A stretch of 64,000 nucleotides of DNA, taken from contig OX439137.1 of assembly GCA_949318235.1 (NCBI GenBank), forward strand, positions 4,067,789 through 4,131,788, in the 5' to 3' direction. The position numbers were made by a program, and so were the translations under genes. Source of the DNA: Ecdyonurus torrentis (lineage: Eukaryota > Arthropoda > Insecta > Ephemeroptera > Heptageniidae). The notes under the pieces are model-generated. The model had not been told where the DNA came from, did not search any database, and worked only from the letters and a program-made list of their open reading frames with translations. Position 1 is the stretch's first letter. Each line of letters opens with the position of its first letter. Shown in pieces: positions 53,547 to 64,000 of this stretch.

Positions 53547-56500
53547 GGGCAACATGAGTTCTAAAAATAGAAACATGTACCGCTGCATTCTCTGCTTTGT
53601 AGCTACCCGAGTAGAACGCTAAGTATGACAATTCTATGATTTTTCAATGAAATTTCAATGAAATGTCCCATAACGATGACACAACTGCGATTTAATGAAG
53701 ACAAAGTATGACAAAGTCACAAAAATAATTTTTTTAAAATGTCTAACAATGAAATTTCGATGACAAAAAGACGACATAACGACGACATGAAATTTTTTGT
53801 TTTTACAAAAATGAAATAAGTATGACAGCAAAAAATTATTGATGAAATAACGATGGCAGTTTTATTTTTCAAAAACCTAAATGCGACACAACGACGACAA
53901 CGATTAAAATTCAATATGTATGAAATAACGATGACACGAAGAAATAATAATTTAAATAATAATTTAAATTATTATTTCTTCGTGTCATCGTTATTTCATA
54001 CATATTGAATTTTAATCGTTGTCATCGTTGTGTCGCATTTAGGTTTTTGAAAAATAAAACTGCCATCGTTATTTCATCAATAATTTTTTGCTGTCATACT
54101 TATTTCATTTTTGTAAAAACAAAAAATTTCATGTCGTCGTTATGTCGTCTTTAAGTCATCGAATTTTCGGTTTTAGATGGTAGATTGATAGAAAAATATC
54201 ATATTATATATATAATTAAATAATTAATCTTTATTAATATAACGTGTTTGATTAAAATTACTACTGACATAATTATATAGATTTTTTTTCCTATGTGCAA
54301 AAATGCATGCTAAACGGTTTCGGAGTGTGTATTTTTCAATATTGTAAAAATATAAAATAATTATTTTATATTATATTAGTTATTAATGTAATGAAATTTA
54401 ATATTTTACTAAAAATTATGCCAATCTAAATCAGCTTTAAATATAGTCAATGTGCTTATTATTAACTCTATAAGCGTAACAAAAATTGTTAAATTGATTG
54501 AATTTTTATTGTTATATATTTCTTAACACGCGTACGATAAGGCAAATTAATTGCAAGCATTAAAAGAAAATTTAAAAAAATATATTATAAATATGTTTCA
54601 AACAATTCAAAATTTAGTATTGCATAAATATATGGAAAGTAATAATTTAGTGCCAAAACTGACAATTATTATAATCACTTATATAGCTTTTTTTTAATGC
54701 ATAAAATAATGCATAAAAAATATTATTAAATATTGCAAATACATTGTTGCGTTTAATTAATATTCAATACAAGCAATATATTTGATAAATAATATTATGA
54801 TTAGAATCCTGTACAAAATCTTTGTGGTAGTGCAATGTAATATAGTAGCTTTTTCCGGTGACTCTCAGACTTGAAAAAAAAAAAATTTCAAAGTCAAGAA
54901 TTAATACCTATTTTTTCGTTTGTTTCGGAGGTTTTGATACTTTTTAGGGCAGGTAATAAAAGTTTTAATTATTTAAAAAATATGTAATTTACTACAAAAA
55001 TGACGATTTATTGTGTTTTCTGACTTAGATTTGCATAAAAGTATTCACTTGATTACAAATTAATTAAGAAATCTGCAAAACAAGTTTCAAGTGAGACTTA
55101 AAAAATGCTGGGTTACTGAGTTTGGAAAGCTTTTTTATATAATATAATGCGAGCTACTCTACACGAAAGAAGAAAACTCCAACCCCGTATATAAAATTTC
55201 ATGTTAGGCAGTTAGCATTTGGTATATAGGCACTAGATTTTATTAACAGGCAGGTCTCCGAGGTGGTCGCGCGGTGTACTTTGAAAGTTTGTCGTCGATA
55301 TTTCATATTTTTACATTATTAAAATTATCCTGAAAATTTTTGTCATCTTTATTTCATACATATGTCATTGAAATTTCATCGATAATTTCTAGTAGTATAA
55401 TTTTGTCGTCATTATTTCTCATTTATGCCATCGTTGTGTCATACTTATGTCATCGTTGTTTCATACTTATGTCATCGTTGTTTCATACTTATGTCATTGA
55501 AATTTCGTCGAAAATATTTTGCTCATTTTGCTAATATTTCTCTTTTTTAACTCCATATAAATAACATGGGGCTAACGATGAAATAACGATGAAATGGGAC
55601 ACGTTTCATCGTTATTTCATCTTTGTGTCGCATTTATTTGTCATTCTTATTTCATCGTTGTGTCATCGTTAAAATTTTACTCGGGTATATCTTTGTTTAT
55701 TAAAATGTGCAAAAATACTGTGCCCAGCATAACAAATGTTCACGAGGATATGTATAAAATAAAAAGGGCGCATCACATGGATATCGGAAATTTCTCCGTA
55801 AATGTAAAAACGGTTATATCCATGGAAAACAGCATTGTTTGTAAAAGTTTAAATAACAACATAATGTCAATCTTGAAGTGTAATGAAAAAAGAGGAAGTG
55901 TGGCAAAACGAGGTTTCGGGAATTTTTTCCGAGTACCAAATTTATGCTCACCACTTGCTATTTTTTACTTACTTTCACTTTGTAATGACATCAATTTAAA
56001 CCCTGGTCCTGGTGTATCTAATATTGCTGTAAATCAAACGTGTATTGAACATGCTAGCTTGTATTTTGCAAATGTAAATAACATTGGGAAAAACAAGCTA
56101 GCACATTTCAATGCACATTTTATTGGTGATAACGATAACTATGACATGATTTGCATAAATGAAACGTGTTTTAATGATAACATTAACGATATTGAAATTT
56201 TAAATGAAAATTATAATATTTACCGTAATGATCGTAAAGGTGGTAAACTATATGGAAAAAAAGCTGCAGGTGGTGTTATGATTGCCATTAAAAATGCAAT
56301 CAATTCAACACCGAGATTTGAGTTTAATAGGGGAGAATCTGTGTGGGTGGAGGTGAAAGTAACAAAAAATAGAAAATTATTCATTGGTTGTATATACTTT
56401 CCGCCCCCTCCCCGATTCTCCACCATAACGCGCACCTCGCAAATAGAAGAATTTGACACCTCGCTGTCGCTTGTCAGGTCTGCAATGAAAGACCATGATG

Positions 56501-59500
56501 AGCTTATAGTGTGCGGCGACTTCAATGCCCCTAACATTATTTGGTCCCGCTCCCCCGAAGAGACACACAAAGTTATCCCCTCTCTAAAAACATTCTCAAG
56601 CAACGACCACGACTTCCTCCATATCATAAATACGCATGGCCTCTCGCAACATGTGTGTTTTGAAACACGTGGAAAAAATATTTTAGACCTCGTGTTTACC
56701 ACTGACCCAGACAATTATGATATTAATGTGCAACCTTATGACAAGGAAGAAACAGCTGTCAAGTCAGATCACCGTGCTGTTCATTGTGCTATTAATATGC
56801 ATGCCCCTTTGTATAACAAAAAAAGTACTCATGAAAAAAAATTTAATTGGTGGAAAGCTGATACGAATAAATTAAAATCTTTATTACAATCATGTCCATG
56901 GAACATACTTAAAAATCTCGATGTTAATAGTGCATGTGAAGTGTTCTATGATTTACTAGAAGATGTTATTAAAAAAAGTGTACCCTATGCACAAACGCAA
57001 TGTAAAAAATTTCCTTCCTGGTATGACGCACAACTGAAAGACTTATTTAAACAAAAACATAACATCAATATAAAATACTTAAAATCTAAAAATCAAGCAG
57101 AAAAAGATACTTTCTTTCAAAAATTTAAAAGTTTAAGACAAGAATTCAAAAAATTGCAGAAAAATAAATATAAAAAATATATCGAAGAAATTGAATCAAA
57201 AATAAAAAATGACTCAAAAATATTTTGGAAATTTCTATCTAATAAAAAAAAATGTAATAGTGTTCCTATTGATGTATTTCTTAACGAAAAATATGCTAAA
57301 AATGCAAAAGAAGCTTGTAATTTATTCTCAGAGTTCTTTACATCTGTATTTTCAAATAAAATAAATACACCTTTGGGAAAAGAAAATCATGAATGTAACA
57401 CTACACTTCCGCGCATTACTAAAGATCATATTATTAAATATATAAATGAATTAAAAAATGGTAAATCTTCAGGAAGTGACAATATTCCTATATCTATTGT
57501 AAAGGAAATTGCAATTGAAATATCTATCCCACTTGATATATTATTTAATAAAATTATATTAACTGGTAATTTCCCTGATCGCTGGAAAATTGCAAATGTA
57601 ACTCCTATCCATAAAAGTGGAAAAAAAACTAATGTTGCAAATTATCGACCTATATCTTTGTTACCCCTTTTTTCAAAACTAATGGAAAAATGTATCTACA
57701 ATATACTATGGGAGGAGGCTAAATTTATTATACCAGCAGAGCAACATGGATTTACTCCTAAAAAATCAACTGTATCAAATCTTGTTAATTTTCACTCATT
57801 TTTAGCATCTGCATTTAATGATAACAAGCAGGTAGATGCAATCTACACTGATTTTCAAAAAGCATTTGATAAGGTACCGCACCATATGTTAATTAAAAAG
57901 CTGACGCAGCTGGGAATCTCTGAATATATGGTAAATATTATTGAAAATTATTTATGTAATCGGAAACAAATTGTTGTTTTGAATGGATGTAAATCCGACC
58001 CCAGTGACGTCACTTCTGGGGTCCCTCAAGGGTCCCTTTTGGGGCCCCTGCTGTTTAACTTGTACTTGGCAGATCTTCCTAATATATTCCAATTTTGTGA
58101 GAGTCTAATGTATGCTGATGATCTAAAATTGTATAAGCGTATAACTTCCTTATCAGATTGTATTGAATTTCAAAAAGATTTGTCGGCTCTATATTTATGG
58201 TGTACTGAGTGGGGGATGATTTTAAGTCTCCCTAAATGTTATTCTATTACTTTTGCTAACAAAAACAAGAGAATAATAAAATTTGATTACTCAATAAACA
58301 ATTCAGTTCTAAAAAAAGTTGATGAAATTAAAGATCTTGGCGTGATTTTTGATTCAAAGCTTACTTTCAATGCACACATTGAAAAAGTAAATCAAAATCA
58401 TTCAAGATGTTTGGTTTTATTAATCGTAACACTCAATTCTTTAAAGCTAGTACATACAAATTACTATACCATAGTTTTATATTGTCAAATCATGATTACG
58501 CTAGCTGTGTATGGTCACCGTGCCATATCTCTAAAACGCAAAAACTGGAAACAATTCAAAGAAAATTTGTCCGCAAATATCATGAAAAAGCTGAATTATT
58601 TTATAACAGCGATAATTATGTGAATGTGTGTAAAAATATGAATATGTTAACACTTGAAAATAGACGTAAGAGAAATGATGTAATATGTTTAAAAAAATAT
58701 TTATGTAACAAAATAGATGACAACTCTGTTTCTTCCCAAATAAAATTCAATAATTGCCTAAAAGTATTGCGAAACACTCAGCTTTTCAAAGTAGTAACAT
58801 ACAATAATGATGTATCTAAAAATTCTTTCATTCCAAGATCTACTTTAGTATGTAATGAAAAGCAAATTGATGTATTAAATGAATCTTTTAATTATATTAA
58901 GAATGTATTCAATAATGCTTAATTTTTCTTTTTCTTTCCAGTTTTATTCATTTGATATACAAATAATCTTAATTAATAATAACATATGATAAATATTTCA
59001 TATATATATTACATATTATGTATAATAATATACATAAAATGTTTTAATAATATACATAAAATGTTTATCAATATATTATATATTTATATTATTTATATAT
59101 ATATATATATATGTTTTTTGTTTGTTTTTTTTCTAAACAAATTTGTACTCTATTACCAATGTACTGTGTGTACCGCCAATGTATTGGGCAAGTAAAATTG
59201 CCTGTTTTTGGTTAACAATAAACTAAACTAAACTAAACTAATATATATATATGAAACCATTTGTATATATATTCATTCATATATATATATTCATTCTATA
59301 TTCATTCATATATATATGAAACCATTTGATAAAAAAGTACCATATAATCGTACTAAAAATAAAGTCAACGTTTCGCTTGCACCTGACGAGGCGCGTACGC
59401 CCTCTCCTCCCCTCAGGAGGTCAGCACGGCAGAGAGTGAGAGTTTAGTTTTCAGTTCTGAGGAAGGAGACAGACAGTATGTATCATTTGTGATATATAGT

Positions 59501-60823
59501 CTCCGAAAACGTTAAACATTGTGTGTAAATAACATAGCTATGTAATTTTTAAAAAGACTGTGAATTGAGTGTTTTTATAATTATGTACAAAGTGACTATT
59601 ATTTTTTCATTGTTATTTAAAATAGTGATAGCAGCGAGTGTAAAGCCCAGTGTCTTCACAGAAGGTAAGACAATAATTCTATTTCACCGAGAAAATTTCT
59701 TATCATCATGCAACCTCGCTCGAAATTCAACATTCGAAACATAATATATATATATATACAGTATAAATACAAATACATGTAATGCATAGCATTTTTATTT
59801 ATGCAATATAGAAGAAAAAAAAATAAGCTCGAGAGATTCTGATTATAGTATTTACTATGATTCTGATTATATATAAATTTGCCGGGTTTGATAACTTATC
59901 GGTTCCAGTTATAAGACATGTAAAGCCCTCTATTATCACAATATTGAAATACGTCGTCCATACAAAATATAATCAAACATTACATAACACGAAACATAGT
60001 AAACAAAAGTCATCTTTAATAATTTTTGTTTTTTTCAAGGTTTTTCTGTCTACTGCTTGTGGGTATAGAAGAAATGAATTGCAATTTTGAATTAAAATGC
60101 CTACATTTTTATAACTTAAAGTATATACTTCACTGAATAATATATATGATTAACGAAAGTATTCCTCTCTATATAATGTGTAAAATCCACCAGAGACAAA
60201 AAAAAATGCATAAGTAAAAATTAAAAATTTGGTGTCAATGAATGGTTTTTCAAAGTCAAGTGAACCAAAGATTATGCTCTACAGAATAGTAATCATATAC
60301 AATATATAGGATGTATGTGCATATGACATGATATCATATTTAATGCGCTTGGAGGCCATACTAGAGTAAAGTGAATAACATTGCTGAGCATAAGATAAAC
60401 TTGTCAAATTTCTTTGGGAAATCAGTTAATTTTGTGTTATTGTTATTTTTCTCACATGCTTGAGGTGCTAATTCAACATATTTACAACATCAATGCTCTC
60501 AAAAATATTGCATATAGTGTTTTTAAACACTCCCTAATTGAGTTATTTTCCTATGCCACCCATGTTATTGAGTTATCCAACATGGCGTCATGCATACACC
60601 CTATAGCAACATTTTTATACTGACATAATTGCATCGTAAATTATGTAACTTATTTAACCATGCACGTTTTATAATACAATTATATATTTGTATATAATCA
60701 TAACTGATGTATACTTACATTAGCCCATTCTGTAATTCCTTTTCTAATAACGCTCCTGGCATTAATCAACGACCCTAAAGAAGGTAAAAGGGTGGCACCC
60801 ACAGCTTCCCAAACCACCGGCAT
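50607..60823 (-). CDS. Tspo: Translocator protein (TSPO/MBR family), complete 4-exon gene
   Basis: Minus-strand exons are 60719-60823 (ATG at 60823), 52764-52884, 51429-51523 and 50607-50789 (TGA). Phases match and give 167 residues, close to the usual length of about 169. Family marks include [11 protein letters not shown] near the N-terminus, [39 protein letters not shown] and the C-terminal AWLSLAT. Five hydrophobic helices are expected. A CRAC-type cholesterol motif (L/I..Y..R, in SISFYIWR) is visible near the end. By family it is an outer mitochondrial membrane protein that binds cholesterol and porphyrins. Intron 1 is 7.8 kb and holds a TIR element, a LINE and an unrelated signal exon. 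Another TSPO copy lies directly upstream in the same orientation. Confidence 0.93.
53491..53542. repeat. (TA)n microsatellite, TSPO intron 1
   Basis: About 26 TA units a short way left of the 2.08-kb TIR element. Confidence 0.95.
53606..55685. mobile_element. 2.08-kb TIR element with TA target duplication and internal palindrome
   Basis: The ends read CCCGAGTAGAA and TTTTACTCGGG and are flanked by TA on both sides (53604-53605 and 55686-55687), as for Tc1/mariner-type targeting. Inside is a near-perfect palindrome with arms of about 210 bp (53744-53952 and 53960-54170). A short phrase like TCATCGTTATTTCAT is repeated many times at both ends. No transposase frame is visible, so it is non-autonomous. 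Confidence 0.75.
53744..54170. repeat. Long palindrome inside the 2.08-kb TIR element
   Basis: The left arm is repeated in reverse complement with only a few differences and a centre of alternating AATAATTTAAA. It would form a hairpin of about 210 bp in RNA or single-stranded DNA. Confidence 0.85.
55689..59241 (+). mobile_element. CR1/Jockey-group LINE insertion with (AACTA)n tail
   Basis: The element includes the endonuclease and reverse transcriptase frames, about 300 bp of 3' UTR with the end phrase CCTGTTTTTGGTTAACAATA, and a tail of about four AACTA units at 59221-59241. The left border abuts the TIR element ending at 55685. A clear target duplication was not found. It lies in TSPO intron 1, opposite to that gene's transcription. 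Confidence 0.75.
55705..58922 (+). pseudogene. Non-LTR retrotransposon polyprotein (APE endonuclease plus reverse transcriptase), one frameshift
   Basis: One long frame runs to 58623 and the last part continues in another frame to 58922, so a single frameshift lies near 58393-58397 in an A-run. Endonuclease marks in order are the INET glutamate motif, [23 protein letters not shown] and KSDHRAV. Reverse transcriptase marks are [44 protein letters not shown] and YADD (58111-58122). After the shift comes the C-terminal [17 protein letters not shown] block typical of CR1/Jockey-type elements. Near the N-terminus a hydrophobic stretch ends in DINLNPGP, a 2A-like motif. I take ATG 55705 as the likely start because codons before about 55688 belong to the neighbouring TIR element. 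No separate ORF1 is visible, so the copy is probably 5' truncated. Confidence 0.88.
59366..59514 (+). other. Hammerhead-like motif set before the unknown signal exon
   Basis: AACGTT at 59367-59372, then CTGAGGA at 59457-59463, the pair GGAGAC/GTCTCC, and GAAAACGTT at 59505-59513. These resemble the conserved core and stem III of hammerhead ribozymes found in some retroelements. One extra A precedes stem II and stem I is not evident, so activity is doubtful. Confidence 0.25.
59583..59664 (+). CDS. Possible first coding exon of an unknown secreted protein
   Basis: The 82 nt from ATG encode [20 protein letters not shown] followed by KPSVFTE, and end at a GTAAGA donor in phase 1. This is a good signal peptide: a lysine, a hydrophobic core and an A-A-S type cleavage region. 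I do not recognise the family and found no convincing second exon before 64000. It lies on the strand opposite to TSPO, within TSPO intron 1, and just downstream of the LINE. The 240 bases before it are unusually GC-rich for this window and look like a 5' UTR or a repeat end. It could be a chance exon in repeat-derived sequence. Confidence 0.4.
60309..60601 (+). mobile_element. R3 MITE in TSPO intron 1
   Basis: Diverged copy with ends GGATGTATG and GCATACACCC, just right of the unknown signal exon. Confidence 0.8.
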
Positions 60824-61735
60824 GATTGCTCTTTGCAGTCTAAACTTAAAATTGTCGTGCAGGTCGTGCGATCAAAAGTTGCTGACTGTTGTTGTCAGTG
60901 TTACGTAACATATGTTTTGTTTATACCATATATTTCAAAACAACTTAGAATAGTTAAAATATTACTAAAACATCTCACTAGATGGCTATAAATATAAAAC
61001 TTCTTGCGAGTTAAGTAATCATTTAATCATTTTATATGTGTGTATGGTGTGTATGTAGAGAGAGAGAGAGAGAGAGAGCATTAAATTTGTATAATTGTAT
61101 ACTTAACTTTGGGGTTAAAATAGCCAATCCCCATCATAAAAAAAATATTGAACATCTCAAAAAAAAAAAAAAAAAAAAAAAACATAGTACAGTACCGCTT
61201 TGGTGTTAAAAATTCTCGTTTAATTATTATTTTATTATTGTTTAAATATAAACAAACCTTATCGAAAAATTTTTTTCTTCTTCTTGAAGCTTTACTAAAG
61301 TAATTTTACGCATTTCCCATGTCACAAACAGGTAAACTCTTCAATAATATTTTCTCTCTCTCTATCTCTCTTAACATAAAATAATTTCAAAGCCAGAATA
61401 TTTTAATGTGGATTTTGCAATATGTTGCATAAAAATATTAAAGTATAAAAAGAAAAAGAAATATATTTTTTTGTTCATATCAGAAATTCAACATTTTTCC
61501 TCTTCTTTAATCTTATATAGAATATTCAACACCATACAAAATATGTAAGCATAGAACATAAAACTATTAAAAATAAAATCTATATTGTATATAATTAGGT
61601 TTCGAGATAAAAAAAATTATTTTCCGATACACCATTTTTATTATTATTAAGTAAATTGATTATTTTAAAAGCAAATCCAATATTTCCAATGTAATTTTTA
61701 TAAACATTAATTTGAGCACCCTTTATAGACTTATG
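60824..61735. other. TSPO upstream region
   Basis: AT-rich with a (GA)n run near 61058-61078, a poly-A run near 61158-61182 and a CT-rich run near 61353. No gene seen and no clear TATA box. Confidence 0.5.
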
Positions 61736-62170
61736 CACGGAAAAACAATATAAATATATAATAATTTTGCTTGCTTTTTTACAGCATAATGTATTACTAT
61801 ATCTTATACATAATTTATGCTATGCTGTGCTGTATAATGATTTTGTTATAAAGAGTATAAATATTATGTTTCAAAGCATATTTATTGATACTATTTCCAA
61901 TTTAGAAATAATTATGCTGTAGTAACATAATAGCAGCATAAATTACGTATTTTCTTCTTTCCGTACACGGACAAAAATAACTACGTAATAATTATGCTAG
62001 CTCATTTTCAGCACAATTTGTTCAATACAGCATAATTTATGCTATACTGCTTAATAACTATGTTACATAGCATAAATATTATGTTGTACTGTGGAATTAT
62101 TTATGTTATTCTAATTTAGCATTATTTATGCTATAGTAACATAATTGCAGCATAAATTACATAATAGATA
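61736..62170. repeat. Two tandem R7 repeats upstream of TSPO
   Basis: Copies at about 61736-61970 and 61972-62170, each beginning near an ACGGAAAAA or ACGGACAAAAATAA phrase. Confidence 0.65.
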
Positions 62171-62341
62171 TAGAACTACCCTGTTTTTAGTATTAACAGA
62201 TAACTGTTGTTAATTTCTAAAATATTTAAAAATAACTTAAAAAATCAATATTAAAAAATGATTTATGAAAAGTTCGAGCTCTTTCAGTTAATGTTTATAT
62301 ATATTTTTTTTCTTCTGGAATTTTTTTTTCCCTCCATAATT

Positions 62342-63881
62342 TTACTTGATCTTTTTATTGCTCGGTATTTCCCCAGTAGGGTTATGCCTCCATACGTAGA
62401 AAGAAAGTGACGTTGCCAGAGACAACCATGCGACGTAAGGGGTCATCAGGTAGCCAGCGACCTCATTGACCTTTGACATGGTCACCGCGCTAGCTGCAGC
62501 TCCACCTAGTACTGCTAATATGGTCCAGAATCCCTGAAAGAATAAAAAACGTTAAAAGATATAATTTATTAGAATAATGGATCTCGGAATTTATTTTGCA
62601 TCCAGTCACGCTGAACGCGTTTTAAATTAAATTTTCATCAGTAACGTAAAAGTTTATTATATTATACAATTTTTGACAAGTACTTGTTGTGTATGTACAT
62701 TTAAGAAGAGATGAGAACCATCTCAAATTTTTCTGCGATTCTTAAATGCGATTCTTAAAGGCATAGACAACATGGAAACATAGGCATTTATATCACAAAA
62801 CACTTGATGGGACTTACATAAATAACGTTAGTTGGTCTCAAAACCCAACTGTAGCACCGTAGCAGTGATCAGAAAATTTCGATTTATGCAACCCGCACAA
62901 CATTTTTATACTAGTTTTTGCATGTTTATGACGTCATATACAGGAATATTGCATACTTTACATATTTTTTAAAACTCTTTTGTGGGGCCACATTTACATT
63001 CTGGTAAAAAATATCATCAATTTTGTAGATCCCATTTTGTGTTTAGAACATGTTGTTTCATGTTTTCTGTGCCTTTTAAGAACCAGTTTTTGAGAACCTT
63101 GGTGCCTGTTCCAATTCGTTCTTTTAACGTCGTGAATGACACTCAAAATTTTCGCTACGCTGATTCTGAACCCGTATCGCGATATTTACGCACTGCCCCA
63201 GCTCCTGCACTTCTTTGCAACATTTTTTTTACCGAATTGCATACTATTAAAAAGAAAAACCCCTGATTCATATATAACATAACCCCTATCGTGAAATTCA
63301 TGCAGTAAACTAACCAGCACCGCACTCCTATACTCTACATTTTTTTTTCCGTCGTGCATATCACTACAATTTTAATAGAAAGAGTTCAAAAATGTAGAGT
63401 ATAGGAGTGCGGTGCTGGTTAGTGTACACGATAGGAGTTCTGCCCTTCGTCGAAAAGTTTGCAAAGTAGAGTTCTCGAGAGTGGTTCTTCAGAACCGCTT
63501 GTGAGAACAGGTTCTTAAGAACCGGCCTCTGCATTTAATTTCTTGCCAAGTGCACATTTTTTTTAATGCCATGTACCGAAAATGGTCATGACAAAATGTG
63601 ATTTTCTTGTAGCTGGCAAGTAGTGCAAAACATACTTGCAAGTGCATATAGTTCAAGTACTTGTCTCACACTGGAATATTATAAGTACAGTTTTTGTGGT
63701 TTCAAATAATAACATTTTAAGAAATATATTTCCTAGGATGCTAAATTTGAGTTATATAAATTTGCATAGATTATAATTTTTTTTACCCATTTAGTATCAT
63801 GACGACCAAAGAATATATATGACCAGGACCAATTCAGAGCCAGTTGTACACCGTAGATTGCAAGTGGCAGCCGAGCGTCAC
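62342..63881 (-). CDS. Tspo: Second translocator protein gene, partial (exons 3-4; 5' part beyond window)
   Basis: Minus-strand exon 3 is 63787-63881, with conserved RLPLAIYG and LNWSW and a GTAAAA donor. Exon 4 is 62342-62533, encoding [35 protein letters not shown] and a lysine-rich tail, and ends in TAA. The exon borders and phases equal those of the complete gene at 50607-60823. The first two exons should lie to the right of position 64000. The CRAC-like motif (SFYVWR) is intact and no stop is present, so this copy looks functional as far as it can be read. It is a head-to-tail tandem duplicate, with 1.5 kb between its stop and the ATG of the other gene. Confidence 0.9.
62755..63079 (+). 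mobile_element. R2 MITE between TSPO exons 3 and 4 (second gene)
   Basis: Ends TTAAAGGCATAGAC and GTGCCTTTTAA; interior matches R2, including TGACGTCATA. Confidence 0.82.
63284..63438. mobile_element. Hairpin element in second TSPO gene intron 3
   Basis: Arms of about 33 bp (ACTAACCAGCACCGCACTCC onward) are perfect inverted copies around a 45-bp loop, with outer CCTATCGTG/CACGATAGG. Confidence 0.8.
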
Positions 63882-63979
63882 CTGGAAAGTTATGAAGTAT
63901 TTATAAAATAAACCTAAATTTATATATAGTGCCATAAGCAAAATAATTAGATATTTACTTTTGTCCATCTAAATTGATA

Positions 63980-64000
63980 TTAAAGCCATAGACCACATAA
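63980..64000 (-). mobile_element. R2 MITE start, cut by window end
   Basis: TTAAAGCCATAGACCACATAA matches the right terminus of R2. Confidence 0.6.

Noticed and set aside
55594..55704. Upstream methionine for the LINE protein
   Set aside because: The first 31 or so codons are in the TCATCGTTATTTCAT repeat of the neighbouring TIR element; an in-frame ATG at 55705 is more plausible.
56220..56714. 164-residue minus-strand frame
   Set aside because: Shadow of the LINE endonuclease coding strand.

Overview
The window is about 64 kb of strongly AT-rich, repeat-dense animal nuclear DNA. Genes are split into short exons with GT-AG introns, and most of the remaining sequence is non-autonomous DNA transposons (MITEs) and microsatellites. 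The lectins have the WTSG ... W.STG ... TNW spacing typical of insect secreted C-type lectins, and one element has a TATA box followed by a TCAGT initiator. I therefore infer an arthropod, probably an insect. I cannot name the species.

The left 48 kb is a tandem array of small secreted C-type lectin-like genes, nearly all on the plus strand. All share five exons: a 42-nt signal exon, a 25-28-nt exon, an 80-92-nt exon, a 106-109-nt exon with the first cysteine, and a 239-245-nt exon with the ligand-binding half. Five copies read as intact: A (4713-9440), B (10400-14926), D (23852-28275), E (30994-36659) and G (41094-48027). Three are broken. One is a lone signal exon (19207-19248). One is an inverted fragment with exons 1-3 (19543-21122). 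One is pseudogene F (37034-40306), whose signal exon is split by a 994-bp transposon. Copy A and the lone copy aside, the first introns from 19207 to 41421 each hold a pentanucleotide array just after the 5' splice site, and the repeated unit differs between copies. A 1.85-kb direct duplication and an inverted duplication show recent rearrangement.

The right 16 kb carries translocator protein (TSPO) genes on the minus strand. One is complete (50607-60823, four exons). The 3' half of a second lies upstream of it (exons at 63787-63881 and 62342-62533, continuing past the window). A dead TSPO last exon sits inside the lectin array (16295-16475). The large first intron of the complete gene holds a 2.08-kb terminal-inverted-repeat (TIR) element. 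It also holds a CR1/Jockey-type LINE with a 2A-like NPGP motif and one frameshift, and a plus-strand signal-peptide exon of unknown family.

Repeat families are labelled R1-R11 in the feature list. R1 and R2 have TTAA ends (piggyBac-like targeting). R3 and two larger elements have TA ends (Tc1/mariner-like targeting). One nested element has a perfect 8-bp duplication typical of hAT. No ribosomal RNA, intact tRNA, CRISPR array or bacterial gene was seen.
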